Shown here piece by piece: positions 25,699-37,280 of a stretch of DNA of 64,000 bases. Within the stretch, counting starts at the first letter, position 1. The number at the start of each line of letters is the position of its first letter. This DNA is from Variovorax paradoxus (GTDB lineage Bacteria > Pseudomonadota > Gammaproteobacteria > Burkholderiales > Burkholderiaceae_C): contig NZ_CP102931.1 of NCBI RefSeq assembly GCF_024734665.1, positions 5,702,001-5,766,000 on the forward strand, written 5' to 3'. The position numbers and the translations under genes were made by a program. The notes beneath the pieces were generated by a model. The model saw nothing but the letters and a program-made list of their open reading frames with translations. It made no database searches and was not told where the DNA came from.

Positions 25699-26928
25699 CT
25701 AGAAATTCCCCACGATGAAGTCTTTGAAACGTCCGAATGCAGTCTTTACCGACCCATTCTTCTGTGCAACCTTGAAGCCACGCATGCGCGCAAAACGTGC
25801 TTCTTCGAGCAGGCCCATCACCGTCGCTGCGCGAGGCTGCGCAACCATGTCTGACAGCGCGCTCGAATACTTCGGGATGCCGCGGCGCACGGGCTTCAGG
25901 AAGATGTCTTCGCCGAGCTCGACCATGCCGGGCATCACCGCGCTGCCGCCCGTGAGCACCACGCCCGACGACAACACCTCTTCGTAGCCCGACTCGCGCA
26001 CCACCTGCTGCACCAGCGAGAAGATCTCTTCGATGCGCGGCTCGATCACGCCGGCCAGCGCCTGCTTGCTCAGCATGCGCGGGCCGCGATCGCCGAGGCC
26101 CGGCACTTCGACTTGCGTGTCGGGGTCGGCCAGCAGTTGCTTGGCATAGCCGTTCTCGACCTTGATGTCTTCCGCGTCCTTCGTCGGCGTGCGCAGCGCC
26201 ATGGCAATGTCGCTCGTGATGAGGTCGCCCGCGATCGGGATCACGGCCGTGTGGCGGATCGCGCCGTTGGTGAAGATCGCCACGTCGGTCGTGCCCGCGC
26301 CTATGTCGACCAGCACCACGCCGAGTTCGCGCTCGTCCTCGGTCAGCACCGCCTGGCTCGATGCCAGCGGGTTCAGCATCAGCTGGTCGACTTCGAGGCC
26401 GCAGCGGCGCACGCATTTGATGATGTTCTCGGCCGCGCTCTGCGCACCGGTCACGATGTGCACCTTGGCTTCGAGCCGCATGCCGCTCATGCCGATCGGC
26501 TCCTTCACGTCCTGGCCGTCGATCACGAACTCCTGCGGCTCCACCAGCAGCAGGCGCTGGTCGCTCGAGATGTTGATGGCGCGGGCCGTCTCCACCACGC
26601 GGGCCACGTCGGCGGGCGTCACTTCCTTGTCCTTCACCGCCACCATGCCGCTCGAATTGATGCCGCGGATGTGGCTGCCGGTGATGCCGGTGTAGACGCG
26701 GCTGATCTTGCAGTCGGCCATCAGCTCGGCCTCTTTCAGGGCCTGCTGGATGCTCTGCACGGTGGCGTCGATGTTCACCACCACGCCGCGCTTCAGGCCG
26801 TTGCTCGGCGCGATGCCGAGGCCGGCCAGCTTGAGCTCGCCTCCGGGCAGCACTTCGGCCACGACCACCATCACCTTGGCGGTGCCGATGTCGAGTCCTA
26901 CGACCAGGTCTTTGTATTCTTTAGGCAT
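25699..26928 (-). CDS. ftsA: Cell-division protein FtsA
   Basis: 409 residues, actin fold. It tethers FtsZ to the membrane and recruits later division proteins. ATP-site motifs are VVGLDIGTAKVMVVV at the start, VLVDIGAGTTDVAIF in the middle and SGVVLTGGSAVMPGM near the end. The last residues (FKDFIVGNF) form the usual amphipathic membrane-targeting helix. It lies 30 bases after ftsQ. Confidence 0.97.
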   Translation of the reverse strand: MPKEYKDLVVGLDIGTAKVMVVVAEVLPGGELKLAGLGIAPSNGLKRGVVVNIDATVQSIQQALKEAELMADCKISRVYTGITGSHIRGINSSGMVAVKDKEVTPADVARVVETARAINISSDQRLLLVEPQEFVIDGQDVKEPIGMSGMRLEAKVHIVTGAQSAAENIIKCVRRCGLEVDQLMLNPLASSQAVLTEDERELGVVLVDIGAGTTDVAIFTNGAIRHTAVIPIAGDLITSDIAMALRTPTKDAEDIKVENGYAKQLLADPDTQVEVPGLGDRGPRMLSKQALAGVIEPRIEEIFSLVQQVVRESGYEEVLSSGVVLTGGSAVMPGMVELGEDIFLKPVRRGIPKYSSALSDMVAQPRAATVMGLLEEARFARMRGFKVAQKNGSVKTAFGRFKDFIVGNF

Positions 26929-26958
26929 TGAGATATGTCCTCGATTTCTCGATGAGCG

Positions 26959-27747
26959 CTACTTGATTTTTCTTGGGGCCTCTGGCGAGACCGTGGTGAC
27001 GCCGCGCAGCCGCAATGCATACGCGTCGTTGTGTCGCAGGTCGGCGCCCTCGACGTCGGCCATCGTGCGGCGGTACTGGCCCGCGACCTGGGTCACGGTC
27101 TTCAGGAACCGCTGCAGGCGGGCCGTCACCTCCTCGCTCTGGCCGCGGCCGAGCTCTATCTCGGCACCGCTGTCGAGCACCACCTTCCAGCTGCCCCGGC
27201 TCGACAGCGTGAGCTCGTCGATGCTCATGTCGTAAGGCTGGAACTGCGGCTGCAGCACGCGGTACATCCCCAGCACCTGGCCGGCCTGTTCGATCGGGCC
27301 ATCCAGGCGCGGCAGGTTGTCGTCCACCTCCGCCACGTTGGCCTCGAACACGTCGCCGAAGCCGTTGATGAGCTTCGAGCCCGCGTCGTCGCCCCAGTTG
27401 GCAACCGGCACCTGCTCGGTCAGCGTCACGCGCAGCTTGTTCGGGAACTCGCGCCGCACCACCGCGCTGCGCACCCACGGCACCGACTCGAAGGCAGCGC
27501 GTGCGCGCCCCAGGTCGATGGTGAAGAAGTTGCCCGTGAGCTGCGGCGCCACGTTGGCGCGCAGCGTGACCGCGTTGTTGTGCGTGACCTCGCCGTCCAC
27601 CTTGATGCCGCCGATGGGGAAGAAAGGCTGCCGCAGCACCCACCACGCACCCGCCGCCAGCAGCATGAGCGCCACCATCGCGAAGGCAATGTTCGCGACG
27701 ATGTTCATGAGCTTGACGTCGAAGGGAGCGGGGATGCTGTCGGCCAT
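26959..27747 (-). CDS. ftsQ: Cell-division protein FtsQ
   Basis: 262 residues from the ATG at 27747; the frame is open upstream across ddl but has no similarity there. A short cytoplasmic N-terminus, one membrane helix (about 14-37), a periplasmic POTRA domain starting at FFPIGGIKVDGEV, and a beta domain (about 115-230) that binds FtsL and FtsB. It connects early and late division proteins. It starts 2 bases after the ddl stop. Confidence 0.93.
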   Translation of the reverse strand: MADSIPAPFDVKLMNIVANIAFAMVALMLLAAGAWWVLRQPFFPIGGIKVDGEVTHNNAVTLRANVAPQLTGNFFTIDLGRARAAFESVPWVRSAVVRREFPNKLRVTLTEQVPVANWGDDAGSKLINGFGDVFEANVAEVDDNLPRLDGPIEQAGQVLGMYRVLQPQFQPYDMSIDELTLSSRGSWKVVLDSGAEIELGRGQSEEVTARLQRFLKTVTQVAGQYRRTMADVEGADLRHNDAYALRLRGVTTVSPEAPRKIK

Positions 27748-27749
27748 GG

Positions 27750-28721
27750 CTATAGCGAGCCTCCCGTTGCGTCGAGCGCGGCCGAGGCCAGCACCCGCAG
27801 GCACAGGTCTTCGTACGCGATACCCGCGGCGCGGGCCGACATCGGCACCAGCGAATGGCTGGTCATGCCGGGCGAGGTGTTCATCTCCAGCAGGAAGGGC
27901 TTGCGGTCGCTGGCGCGAATCATCACGTCGGCACGGCCCCAGCCGCGGCAGCCGAGCGTGCGGTAGGCAGCCAGCGTGATGCGCTGAATCTCGTGCTCTT
28001 CCGCTTCGGGCAGGCCGCTCGGGCACTGGTACTTCACGTCGTCGGTGAAGTACTTGTTCTGGTAGTCGTAGGCGCCTTCGGGTGCGGAAATGCGCACCAC
28101 CGGCAGCGCGCGCGCGTCGAGCCCGTGGCCGAGCACTGCGCAGGTCACTTCCTCGCCTTCGATGAATTCTTCGCAGAGCACGTCGGCGTCGTACTTGGCC
28201 GACAGCGTGATCGCGTCCTGCATCTGCGAGTAGCCCTCGACCTTGGTCACGCCGATGGAGGAGCCCTCGCGCGGCGGCTTCACGATCAGCGGCAGGCCGA
28301 GCACGTCGGGCACGGCCATGATCTGTTCGCGGCTTTGCTGGTCGAAGGCCAGGCGCACGTACTTGGGCGTCGGCAGGCCGTCGGCCTGCCAGATGCGCTT
28401 GGTCATGACCTTGTCCATGGCCACGCTGGAAGCCATCACGCCCGAGCCGGTGTACGGAATGCCGAGCAGTTCGAGCGCGCCCTGCACGGTGCCGTCCTCG
28501 CCATGGCGGCCATGCAGCGCGACGAAGCAGCGCGCGAAGCCTTCGCGCTCCAGGTCGGCCAGATCGCGCTGCGAAGGGTCGAAGGCATGCGCATCGACAC
28601 CGCGTGAGCGCAGGGCTTCGAGCACGCCGGTGCCCGACATCAACGAGATTTCGCGTTCGGCGGAACTGCCGCCGAACAGCACGGCAACCTTGCCGAAGAG
28701 CTTGGGGTCCTGAAGGCTCAT
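27750..28721 (-). CDS. ddl: D-alanine-D-alanine ligase
   Basis: 323 residues, ATP-grasp enzyme joining two D-Ala for the peptidoglycan stem. N-terminal [17 protein letters not shown], central [13 protein letters not shown], and the C-terminal [10 protein letters not shown] and [15 protein letters not shown] motifs are all present. Its start overlaps the murC stop by 4 bases. Confidence 0.97.
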   Translation of the reverse strand: MSLQDPKLFGKVAVLFGGSSAEREISLMSGTGVLEALRSRGVDAHAFDPSQRDLADLEREGFARCFVALHGRHGEDGTVQGALELLGIPYTGSGVMASSVAMDKVMTKRIWQADGLPTPKYVRLAFDQQSREQIMAVPDVLGLPLIVKPPREGSSIGVTKVEGYSQMQDAITLSAKYDADVLCEEFIEGEEVTCAVLGHGLDARALPVVRISAPEGAYDYQNKYFTDDVKYQCPSGLPEAEEHEIQRITLAAYRTLGCRGWGRADVMIRASDRKPFLLEMNTSPGMTSHSLVPMSARAAGIAYEDLCLRVLASAALDATGGSL

Positions 28722-30187
28722 GAGGCCCTCCCTTTGCGCGAATCGCGCTGCGATGTTGAGGGTGCTGCGGCGGTGACGGCCGCCGCGCCGAGTTCGACGA
28801 CCTTGCCCGGCACCGCGCCAATGGAGCCGGCGCCCATGGAAAGCACCACGTCGCCCACGCGGGCGTTGTCGAGAATGGCTTGCGGCATGGCGGCGATGTC
28901 GTCGACGAACACCGGCTCGACCTTGCCGGCCACGCGCAGCGCGCGCGCCAGCGTGCGGCCGTCGGCCGCCACGATGGGCGCCTCGCCTGCGGCGTAGACC
29001 TCGCCGAGCAGCACCGAGTCGGCCGTGCCGATGACCTTCACGAAATCCTCGAAGCAGTCGCGCGTGCGGGTATAGCGGTGCGGCTGGAAGGCCAGCACCA
29101 GCCGGCGGCCCGGAAACGCGCCGCGCGCGGCGGCGATGGTGGCCGCCATCTCGACGGGGTGATGACCGTAGTCGTCGATGACCGTGAAGGTACCGGCGGC
29201 ATCGCCACCTTGCACAGCCACGTCGCCGTAGCTCTGGAAGCGCCGGCCCACGCCCTTGAAGCCCGCGAGGCCGCGCTGCACGGCTTCGTCGGGAATGCCG
29301 AGCTCCACGGCCACCGCGATCACCGACAGCGCATTGCGCACGTTGTGCTCGCCCGGCAGGTTCAGCACGATGGGCAGGTCGGGCAGCGTCACGCCGTTGC
29401 GGCGCTGCGCGGTGAAGTGCATCTGGCCGCCGACGGCGCGCACGTCGATGGCGCGCACCTGGGCGTCTTCGCCAAAGCCGTAACTGGTGACCGGGCAGGT
29501 CACGTCGGCCACGATCTCGCGCACCGCCGGATCGTCGGTGCAGAGAATGGCCACGCCGTAGAACGGCATGCGGTGCAGGAAGTCGACGAAGGCTTTCTTG
29601 AGCTTCGCGAAGTCATGCCCGTAGGTCTCCATGTGGTCGGCGTCGATGTTCGTGACCACCGCCATCACCGGCAGCAGGTTCAGGAACGAGGCGTCCGACT
29701 CGTCGGCCTCGACCACGATGTAGTCGCCGCTGCCGAGCTGCGCGTTGGCGCCCGCGCTGTTCAGGCGCCCGCCGATCACGAAGGTCGGGTCGAGCCCGGC
29801 GGCATCGAGCACGCTCGCCACCAGGCTGGTGGTGGTGGTCTTGCCGTGCGTGCCGGCAATGGCAATGCCCTGCTTCAGGCGCATCAGCTCGGCCAGCATC
29901 AGCGCGCGCGGCACCACCGGAATGCGCTTCTCGCGCGCGGCCAGCACTTCGGGGTTGTCCGACTGCACGGCGGTGGAAGTGACGACCGCGTCCGCGCCGT
30001 CGATGTGCGCGGCGGCGTGGCCCACGAAGGTGCCGATGCCCAGGCCCGCGAGTCGGCGCAGCGTGACGCTGTCGGACAGGTCGGAACCGGTGATCTTGTA
30101 GCCCAGGTTCAGCAGCACTTCGGCGATACCGCTCATGCCGGAACCACCGACGCCCACGAAATGGATGTGACGAATCGCGTGCTTCAT
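28718..30187 (-). CDS. murC: UDP-N-acetylmuramate-L-alanine ligase
   Basis: 489 residues; adds L-Ala to UDP-MurNAc in the cytoplasm. The Rossmann motif [17 protein letters not shown]-loop [10 protein letters not shown] and [10 protein letters not shown] are visible. A short Ala/Thr-rich tail follows the third domain. It overlaps both murG and ddl by 4 bases, so translation is probably coupled along this stretch. Confidence 0.97.
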   Translation of the reverse strand: MKHAIRHIHFVGVGGSGMSGIAEVLLNLGYKITGSDLSDSVTLRRLAGLGIGTFVGHAAAHIDGADAVVTSTAVQSDNPEVLAAREKRIPVVPRALMLAELMRLKQGIAIAGTHGKTTTTSLVASVLDAAGLDPTFVIGGRLNSAGANAQLGSGDYIVVEADESDASFLNLLPVMAVVTNIDADHMETYGHDFAKLKKAFVDFLHRMPFYGVAILCTDDPAVREIVADVTCPVTSYGFGEDAQVRAIDVRAVGGQMHFTAQRRNGVTLPDLPIVLNLPGEHNVRNALSVIAVAVELGIPDEAVQRGLAGFKGVGRRFQSYGDVAVQGGDAAGTFTVIDDYGHHPVEMAATIAAARGAFPGRRLVLAFQPHRYTRTRDCFEDFVKVIGTADSVLLGEVYAAGEAPIVAADGRTLARALRVAGKVEPVFVDDIAAMPQAILDNARVGDVVLSMGAGSIGAVPGKVVELGAAAVTAAAPSTSQRDSRKGRAS

Positions 30188-31245
30188 TTGGCAAGCTCCT
30201 CGCAGGCGCGGACGACCGCTTCCACAGCTTCGGTCTTCTGCATGGTCTTGGCCTTGGTGGCCTTTTCGATCAGCGCGGTGCGCTCGGTTTTCTGTAGCAA
30301 GTCAGCCAGCAATTCAGGAGTGAGGTCGGCCTGTTGCACGAGCCATCCGCCGCCCGCATCCACGAGGAAGCGCGCGTTGGTGGTCTGGTGGTCGTCGACC
30401 GCCGAGGGGAAAGGCACGAACAGCGCTGCTGCGCCGACGGCCGCGATTTCTGTGACGGTGCTGGCGCCGGCGCGCGCGACGATGATGTCGGCGTCGGCAT
30501 ATGCCTGCGCGGTGTCTTCGATGAAGGGCGTGAGCTCGCCTTCGACGCCGGCCGCCGTGTAGTTGGCGCGCAGTTCGTCGATCTGCTTGGCGCCGCTCTG
30601 GTGCAGCACCTGCGGGCGCGTGGCCGGCTCGATGCGCGCCAGCGCCTGCGGCACCACGGTGTTGAGGCCGCGCGCGCCGAGGCTGCCGCCGACCACCAGC
30701 AATTTCAGCGGCCCGGTGCGGCCCGCGAAGCGCGTGGCCGGATCGGGCTGCGAAGTGAAGGCCGCACGCAGCGGGTTGCCCACCCACTGCGCCTTCTTCA
30801 ACACATTGGGGAAGGCCGTGAACACGCGGTCGGCCACGCCTGCCAGCACCTTGTTGGCAAGGCCGGCGACCGAGTTCTGCTCGTGCAGCACCAGCGGCTT
30901 GTTGAGCAGCACGCCCATCATTCCGCCCGGAAAGGTGATGTAGCCGCCGAGGCCCACCAGCACGTCGGGCTTCACGCGGCGCACCACGCGCAGGCTCTGC
31001 CAGAAGGCGCGCAGCAGCTTCAGCGGCAACAGGAACAGCGTGAGCGGGCCCTTGCCGCGCACGCCGCCGAACTGCACGGGCTCGAAGGCGAAGCCGCGCG
31101 GCGGCACGAGTTTTTCTTCCATGCTGCCGGGTGCGCCCAGCCAGTGCACCTGCCAGCCGCGCTCGCGCAGGGCCTCGGCCACCGCAAGCCCCGGGAAGAT
31201 GTGGCCGCCTGTGCCGCCTGCCATGACGAGTGCGGTGCGCGTCAT
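30184..31245 (-). CDS. murG: Lipid II synthase (UDP-GlcNAc transferase) MurG
   Basis: 353 residues from the ATG at 31245, overlapping the ftsW stop by 4 bases. A GT-B enzyme on the inner membrane face that converts lipid I to lipid II. Motifs: [43 protein letters not shown] and the donor-site [15 protein letters not shown]. Confidence 0.97.
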   Translation of the reverse strand: MTRTALVMAGGTGGHIFPGLAVAEALRERGWQVHWLGAPGSMEEKLVPPRGFAFEPVQFGGVRGKGPLTLFLLPLKLLRAFWQSLRVVRRVKPDVLVGLGGYITFPGGMMGVLLNKPLVLHEQNSVAGLANKVLAGVADRVFTAFPNVLKKAQWVGNPLRAAFTSQPDPATRFAGRTGPLKLLVVGGSLGARGLNTVVPQALARIEPATRPQVLHQSGAKQIDELRANYTAAGVEGELTPFIEDTAQAYADADIIVARAGASTVTEIAAVGAAALFVPFPSAVDDHQTTNARFLVDAGGGWLVQQADLTPELLADLLQKTERTALIEKATKAKTMQKTEAVEAVVRACEELAK

Positions 31246-32540
31246 ACGCGACCTCCCCGCATCAGCACGCGGTTCTCGTAGTCGATACGCAGCACGATGG
31301 CCAGCGCCACAAGGTTCATCAGGATGGCCGAGCCGCCGAAGCTCATCAGCGGCAAGGTCAGTCCCTTGGTCGGCAGCGCGCCCAGATTCACACCCATGTT
31401 GATGAAGGTCTGGAAGCCGAGCCACACGCCCACGCCCTGGGCCACGAGGCCCGAGAACACGCGGTCCAGCGCAATCGCCTGGCGGCCGATGTGCATGATG
31501 CGGCGCGTGAGCCAGAGGAACAGGCCGATGATCAGCAGCACACCGACCAGGCCGAACTCTTCGCCGATCACGGCCAGCAGGAAGTCGGTGTGCGCCTCGG
31601 GCAGCCAGTGCAGCTTCTCGACGCTGCCGCCCAGGCCCACGCCGAAGATCTCGCCGCGCCCGATGGCGATCAGCGAGTGCGACAGCTGGTAGCCCTTGCC
31701 CAGCGCGTGCTCTTCGCTCCACGGATCGAGGTACGCAAAGATGCGCTCGCGGCGCCACGGGCTGCTCGCGACGATGGTGCCGAAGGCCACCACCACCAGC
31801 GCAGCAATCACGAAGAACATGCGCGCGTTCACGCCGCCCAGGAACAGGATGCCCATGGCGATCACGGCGATCACCATGAACGCGCCCATGTCGGGCTCGG
31901 CCATCACCAGCATGCCGACCACCACCACCGCGATGCCCATCGGTAGCACGGCGCGGAAGAAGCGCTCCTTGATCTCCATCTTGCGCACCATGTAGCTGGC
32001 GGCGTAGAGCACCATCGCGAGCTTGGCCAGCTCCGAGGGCTGAAAGCGCATGAAGCCCATCGGCAGCCAGCGGCGCGCGCCGTTCACGTTGATGCCGATG
32101 TGCGGAATGAGCACGGCCACCAGCAGCAGCAGCGAGGCCACGAAGAGCCAGGGCGCGGCACGCTCCCAGGTCTTCATCGGGATCTGGAAAGCCAGCAGCG
32201 CGGCGATGAACGCGAAGATCACCGAGGCCGCGTGCCGCGTGAGGAAGTACGAGGCGCTGTAGCCCGCGCGTGCGAAGCGCGGGTTGTCGGGCAGCGCGAT
32301 GGAGGCCGAATACACCATGATCAGGCCCCAGGTCAGCAGCGCGACCGTGACCCAGACCAGCGCCTGGTCGAAACCCAGCACGCGCATCGGCGTGGCTTTT
32401 GTCTGCGCGATACCGGCGCCGCCCAGCCGCACGGGCAGGTGCACGGGCAGCGAGTCGATCCCGCTGCGGGCGCGCCTGAACCAGCCGCCAAAGCGGCTGG
32501 TGGATGCGTTGGGCGTGGCGCCTGAGGCGGCAGAGTTCAA
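31242..32540 (-). CDS. ftsW: Septal SEDS glycosyltransferase FtsW
   Basis: 432 residues if translation starts at the TTG at 32540, whose TTGA overlaps the murD stop. An ATG at 32387 (residue 52) is the alternative and would remove a basic cytoplasmic extension but no membrane helix. About ten membrane helices; SEDS motifs [18 protein letters not shown], the loop around [16 protein letters not shown], and [14 protein letters not shown]. It polymerises lipid II at the septum together with FtsI. Confidence 0.95.
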   Translation of the reverse strand: MNSAASGATPNASTSRFGGWFRRARSGIDSLPVHLPVRLGGAGIAQTKATPMRVLGFDQALVWVTVALLTWGLIMVYSASIALPDNPRFARAGYSASYFLTRHAASVIFAFIAALLAFQIPMKTWERAAPWLFVASLLLLVAVLIPHIGINVNGARRWLPMGFMRFQPSELAKLAMVLYAASYMVRKMEIKERFFRAVLPMGIAVVVVGMLVMAEPDMGAFMVIAVIAMGILFLGGVNARMFFVIAALVVVAFGTIVASSPWRRERIFAYLDPWSEEHALGKGYQLSHSLIAIGRGEIFGVGLGGSVEKLHWLPEAHTDFLLAVIGEEFGLVGVLLIIGLFLWLTRRIMHIGRQAIALDRVFSGLVAQGVGVWLGFQTFINMGVNLGALPTKGLTLPLMSFGGSAILMNLVALAIVLRIDYENRVLMRGGRV

Positions 32541-34636
32541 ACCGTGTCCTCCGTCGTCGAACCGCCCATGCCGCGCGGGCTGTCCTCGTAGGCCTGCACG
32601 GCCTCGCGGAACACCTCGGCGCGGTGCGCGTAGTCCTTGAACATGTCGAAGCTCGCACAGGCTGGTGACAGCAGCACGGCGTCGCCGGGGTTGGCGCGCG
32701 CGGACGCGAGCTTCACGGCCTCGTCCATCGAAGCAGCATGCAGCAGCGAAACGCCGGTCGACACCAGCGCGGCTTCGATGAGCGGCGCGTCGCGGCCGAT
32801 GAGCACCACGGCGCGCGCGTATTGGCGCACGGGCTCGGCCAGCGGCTCGAAGTCTTGTCCCTTGCCATCGCCGCCGAGGATGACGACCACGCGGCGCTCT
32901 TCGCCCAGGCCGATCAGCGCAGCCACGGTGGCGCCGACGTTGGTGCCCTTGCTGTCGTCGAAGTACTCGACCTCGTCCACGATGGCGATCGGCTCCACGC
33001 GGTGCGGCTCGCCGTGGTATTCGCGCAGGCCGTAGAGCATGGGGCCCAGCGGGCAGTCAGCGGCGCTGGCCAGCGCGAGTGCGGCCAGTGCGTTCATGGC
33101 GTTGTGACGGCCGCGGATGCGCAGCGCGTCGGCGGGCATCAGGCGCTGCAGGAAGATTTCTTCCTCGACCACGGCGCCGCGCTTGCGCTTCTGCGTTTCG
33201 TCGGCTTCCAGCGCGCGCACCAGCCAGGCCATGCCGTTGACGCGCTCGATGCCGTAGTCACCCGGGCGCAGCGGCATGGCTGCACCGAAGGTGACGTGCG
33301 TGCGGATCTGCGGGCGCTGCAGCTTGGCCCTGACGGGCGCGGGCAGCATCGCCATCACGTCGGCATCGTCACGGTTGAGGATCATGAGCCCATGCGCGCC
33401 GAAGATCCGCGCCTTGGCCGCCGCATAGGCCGGCATATCGCCATGCCAGTCGAGGTGGTCCTGCGTGAGGTTGAGCACGGTGGCGGCCGTGGGCTCGAAG
33501 CCCTGCACGCCGTCGAGCTGGAAGCTGGACAGCTCCAGCACCCACACATCGGGCAGAGTGTCGGCATCCATGTGCGCCGAGAGCGTGTCGAGCAGCGTCG
33601 GGCCGATGTTGCCGGCTACGGCCACGGTCTTGCCCGCGCGCTCGACCAGCTGACCGGTGAGCGAGGTGACGGTGGTCTTGCCGTTGGTGCCGGTGATGGC
33701 GAGCACCGCGGGCGTGTAGCCCTTGGGGGCTTCGGGCTCGACGGGGGGGGCCAGTTCGAGCTGGGGCGATTCTTCTTCGACGGCAGCCGAGGCCGGATTG
33801 GTGGCGGAGATTTCGGCGATCTTGGCGACGAACTCGGCAGCCTCCCTGGCGGCGGTCGGGACGTAGGGCTTGCCGGTGACAGGCAGGCGGGAAGCGGTGG
33901 AGGGCGCGGGAGCCGAAGCCTCGAGGGACTCGGGGACAACGGCGGACACTTCCGGTGCGGGCTCGGCCACCGGCTCGACGACTTCTGCGGCCTCGGGCGG
34001 CAGCGGCACGGCGACGCTCATCGAAGGATCGCGCGGCATGGCTTCGGCTTGCGCGGGCACGGCCGGTTCGGTCGCGGTTTCTGCGGCGACTTCGGGTGCT
34101 TCGGTTTCGAAAGGCTCGGGCTGTTGTACCGGCTCGGCCACGGCTTCTGCCTGCTCGGCGGGCGCGGGCTCATCCAGCGGCAGTAGCGCTTGCGCCTCCG
34201 GCTCGGCGGTTTCCACGGGCGCTTCTGCCACCGGCTCGATGGGTGCTTCCGCTTCGGGTTCCGGCTCAGCCTCGACCACCGACACTTCCACCGTCCGCAG
34301 GTCCAGCAACGCACGCGCGAACAGGTCCAGCTCGCCACCGACCGGCAGGCCGACAGCACGTGCCGCTTCCGCCACCGGCGCAATGGTCGCGGGCGACAGC
34401 CCCGGCGAGCGATACACCGCACGGATCGGCGTGCCTTCGACCAGCGCAGCCGAGAACGGCCCGCCGACGAACGTCACCTCAGGCCACTCCGCCCGCAGCG
34501 TCGCAAGCAGCGACGGCGCCTCGCGCGTATCGGCCACGGTCACGACGGCACCGTGGCGCGCGCACCAGCGCGCCATCGCCAGCCCGGACGCACCGAGGCC
34601 GAGGATGAGAACGGGGAGGTCTTTCAGATGCCGCAT
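32537..34636 (-). CDS. murD: UDP-N-acetylmuramoylalanine-D-glutamate ligase with a large acidic insertion
   Basis: 699 residues, against about 440-480 for typical MurD. The N-terminal Rossmann domain is normal to about residue 112 ([14 protein letters not shown] at the start, [11 protein letters not shown] at the end), and the ATP domain resumes with [14 protein letters not shown] at about 313-326, followed by a normal C-terminal half ([29 protein letters not shown]). Between them, residues about 113-305 (bases about 33722-34300) are low complexity: Glu, Ala, Pro and Val in EPxAE-like patterns. In other MurD proteins these two parts are almost adjacent. The frame is intact and both catalytic halves look functional, so this is an in-frame disordered insertion in an essential enzyme. 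Confidence 0.95.
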   Translation of the reverse strand: MRHLKDLPVLILGLGASGLAMARWCARHGAVVTVADTREAPSLLATLRAEWPEVTFVGGPFSAALVEGTPIRAVYRSPGLSPATIAPVAEAARAVGLPVGGELDLFARALLDLRTVEVSVVEAEPEPEAEAPIEPVAEAPVETAEPEAQALLPLDEPAPAEQAEAVAEPVQQPEPFETEAPEVAAETATEPAVPAQAEAMPRDPSMSVAVPLPPEAAEVVEPVAEPAPEVSAVVPESLEASAPAPSTASRLPVTGKPYVPTAAREAAEFVAKIAEISATNPASAAVEEESPQLELAPPVEPEAPKGYTPAVLAITGTNGKTTVTSLTGQLVERAGKTVAVAGNIGPTLLDTLSAHMDADTLPDVWVLELSSFQLDGVQGFEPTAATVLNLTQDHLDWHGDMPAYAAAKARIFGAHGLMILNRDDADVMAMLPAPVRAKLQRPQIRTHVTFGAAMPLRPGDYGIERVNGMAWLVRALEADETQKRKRGAVVEEEIFLQRLMPADALRIRGRHNAMNALAALALASAADCPLGPMLYGLREYHGEPHRVEPIAIVDEVEYFDDSKGTNVGATVAALIGLGEERRVVVILGGDGKGQDFEPLAEPVRQYARAVVLIGRDAPLIEAALVSTGVSLLHAASMDEAVKLASARANPGDAVLLSPACASFDMFKDYAHRAEVFREAVQAYEDSPRGMGGSTTEDTV

Positions 34637-34643
34637 GGTTCCG

Positions 34644-35822
34644 TTACCGCAGCTTCAACGTCGAAAGACCCACGAGGCACAGCAGCATCGTGATGATCCA
34701 GAAGCGCACCACGACCTGCGTCTCGCGCCAGCCGCTCTTCTCGAAGTGATGGTGCAGCGGCGCCATCTTGAGCACGCGGCGGCCTTCGCCGTAGCGCTTC
34801 TTCGTGTACTTGAAGTACATGACCTGCGCCATCACCGAGATCGCCTCGACCACGAAGATGCCGCCCATGATGAAGAACACGATCTCCTGGCGCACGATGA
34901 CCGCGATGGTGCCCAGCGCGCCGCCGAGCGCCAGCGCGCCCACGTCGCCCATGAAGACCTGCGCCGGGTGCGTGTTGAACCAGAGGAACGCGAGCCCCGC
35001 GCCAGCCATGGCAGAGCAGAACACCAGCAGCTCTCCCGAGCCCGGGATATTGGGGAACAGCAGGTACTTGGAGTACACCGCGCTGCCCGTGACATAGGCG
35101 AACACGCCCAGCGCCGAGCCCACCATCACCACCGGCATGATCGCCAGGCCATCGAGGCCGTCTGTCAGGTTCACCGCATTGCTCGCGCCCACGATCACCA
35201 GGTACGTAAGGATCACGAAGCCGATGCCGCCCAGCGGGTAGCTCACTTCCTTGAAGAAAGGCACCAGCAGGTTGATCTTGGGCGGAAAGTCGAGATCGAA
35301 GCCCGACTGCACCCACGCGAAGAACAGCTGCACCACGCGCCAGTTGGAGCTCTCCGAGATGCTGAAGAGCAGGTAGAAGGCGGCAATGAGGCCGACCACC
35401 GACTGCCAGAAATACTTCTCGCGCGAGCGCATGCCTTCCGGGTCCTTGCGCACCACCTTGCGCCAGTCGTCGACCCAGCCGATGGCGCCGAAGCCCATCG
35501 TGACCCACAGCACGATCCACACGAACCTGTTCGAAATATCGAACCACAGCAGCGTGGCGAAGGCGATGGCGAACAGCACCAGCACACCGCCCATGGTGGG
35601 CGTGCCGCTCTTGGTCAGGTGCGTTTCCATGCCGTAGCCGCGAATCGGCTGGCCGATCTTGAGCGCGGCCAGGCGGCGGATCACGTACGGGCCGGCCACG
35701 AGGCCGACCACGAGCGCGGTCAGCGCAGCCATCAGCGCGCGGAAGGTGAGGTATTGAAAAACGCGCAAAAACCCGAACTCGGGCGAGAGCGTCTGCAGCC
35801 ATTGGGCCAGGGTCATCAGCAT
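34644..35822 (-). CDS. mraY: Phospho-MurNAc-pentapeptide translocase MraY
   Basis: 392 residues, about ten membrane helices. It transfers phospho-MurNAc-pentapeptide to undecaprenyl phosphate, forming lipid I. Catalytic and Mg-binding acids lie in [18 protein letters not shown] and [13 protein letters not shown]; the cytoplasmic [13 protein letters not shown] triple-His loop is present. It lies 7 bases before murD and 15 after murF. Confidence 0.97.
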   Translation of the reverse strand: MLMTLAQWLQTLSPEFGFLRVFQYLTFRALMAALTALVVGLVAGPYVIRRLAALKIGQPIRGYGMETHLTKSGTPTMGGVLVLFAIAFATLLWFDISNRFVWIVLWVTMGFGAIGWVDDWRKVVRKDPEGMRSREKYFWQSVVGLIAAFYLLFSISESSNWRVVQLFFAWVQSGFDLDFPPKINLLVPFFKEVSYPLGGIGFVILTYLVIVGASNAVNLTDGLDGLAIMPVVMVGSALGVFAYVTGSAVYSKYLLFPNIPGSGELLVFCSAMAGAGLAFLWFNTHPAQVFMGDVGALALGGALGTIAVIVRQEIVFFIMGGIFVVEAISVMAQVMYFKYTKKRYGEGRRVLKMAPLHHHFEKSGWRETQVVVRFWIITMLLCLVGLSTLKLR

Positions 35823-35837
35823 GTTGTTTCGCGCGGC

Positions 35838-37280
35838 TCATGCGTCATGACCGGCCTCCTTTTGTTGTTGTGGTTGTGCTTGCGCCTGTGCTTCGATGGC
35901 CTGCACCACGCGCTCCATCTTCATGAAGCGCGATCCCTTGACGAGCACGCTGCCCAGCTGCGGCAGGCGCGCGAGCACGGCCGCGCCGAGCGCGTCGAAC
36001 TCTTCGAAATGGCGTCCGTCGGCACCGCCGAAGGCAGCTGTGGTGTGCGTCGTCGCGGCGCCCAGCGTATAGACGGACTCGATGCCGCGCTGGCGCGCCC
36101 GCTCGCCGACTTCGGCGTGGAACTCGGGCGAGCGGTCGCCCACCTCGCCCATGTCGCCGAGCACCAGCAAGCGCGGGCCCGGCAGGGCGGCGAGCACGTC
36201 GATGGCGGCGATCACGGAATCGGGGTTGGCGTTGTAGCTGTCGTCGACCAGCGTGAGCGCATGGCCGCCGGCCAGCACGATTTCGTTGGCGCGCGAACGG
36301 CCCTTGACCGGCTCGAAGGCCGACAGGCCCGCGGCAATGGTCTCGAGCGACACGCCGGCCGCGAGCGCACAGGCCGTGGCCGCCAGCGCATTGACGACGT
36401 TGTGCCGACCCGCGATGTGCAGGCGCGCATCGAAGGCGCCGAGCGGCGTGCGGATGCGCACGGCCCAGGCGCCCTGCTTCCATTCAGCGCTGTCGAGCGA
36501 GATGTCGGCATCTTCCGGTTCGCCGAAAGTCATGCAACGGCGCGAGCCACCGGCGTGCGCCATGTCGGTCCACAGCGAGGTGAAATCGTCGCCGTAGGGG
36601 AAGACGGCTGTGCCGCCTTCGGGCAGCACCGCAAACACGGCGGCGTTTTCGACGGCCACCGCCTCGACGGTGGCCATGAACTCCTGGTGCTCGCGCTGGG
36701 CGTTGTTGACGAGCGCGATGGTCGGGCGCGAGATGGCGGCCAGCCGCGCGATTTCGCCCGGATGGTTCATGCCCAGTTCGAGCACCGCGCGCTGGTGCTG
36801 CGCGCGCAGGCGCAGCAGCGTGAGCGGCACGCCGATCTCGTTGTTGAAGTTGCCGGCGGTGGCCAGCGCTCGTTCGGCGCGGAAGGCGAACAGCACGGCC
36901 GCGATCATCTGCGTGACCGTGGTCTTGCCGTTGCTGCCGGTCACAGCGATCAGCGGCAGCTCGAACTGCGCGCGCCAGCCCGCGCCGAGCGCGCCGAGCG
37001 CGGCCAGCGAGTCGGGCACTTCGAGGCCGCTGAGGCCGGCCGCTTCGAGGCCGTGGTGCGCAATGGCGGCCACAGCGCCGCGCTTCCTGGCGTCCGCCAG
37101 GAAGTCGTTGGCATCGAAGCGCTCGCCCTTGAGCGCGACGAACAGGTCACCCTGCGCGAGCGTGCGCGTGTCGGTATGCACGCGGGCGATGACGGTCGAG
37201 GCGTCACCCACCAGGCGCGATCCCGGAATCCATTGCTGCACCTGGGCCAGCGTGATGTTGAGAGGCGTCGTGTCGGTCAT
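35838..37280 (-). CDS. murF: UDP-MurNAc-tripeptide-D-Ala-D-Ala ligase
   Basis: 480 residues from the ATG at 37280, overlapping the murE stop by 4 bases. It adds the D-Ala-D-Ala made by Ddl. N-terminal DTRTLAQGDLFVALKGERFD, P-loop AVTGSNGKTTVTQMI, and LVDDSYNANPDSV are the expected motifs. The C-terminus is a short Gln/Ala-rich tail. Confidence 0.96.
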   Translation of the reverse strand: MTDTTPLNITLAQVQQWIPGSRLVGDASTVIARVHTDTRTLAQGDLFVALKGERFDANDFLADARKRGAVAAIAHHGLEAAGLSGLEVPDSLAALGALGAGWRAQFELPLIAVTGSNGKTTVTQMIAAVLFAFRAERALATAGNFNNEIGVPLTLLRLRAQHQRAVLELGMNHPGEIARLAAISRPTIALVNNAQREHQEFMATVEAVAVENAAVFAVLPEGGTAVFPYGDDFTSLWTDMAHAGGSRRCMTFGEPEDADISLDSAEWKQGAWAVRIRTPLGAFDARLHIAGRHNVVNALAATACALAAGVSLETIAAGLSAFEPVKGRSRANEIVLAGGHALTLVDDSYNANPDSVIAAIDVLAALPGPRLLVLGDMGEVGDRSPEFHAEVGERARQRGIESVYTLGAATTHTTAAFGGADGRHFEEFDALGAAVLARLPQLGSVLVKGSRFMKMERVVQAIEAQAQAQPQQQKEAGHDA

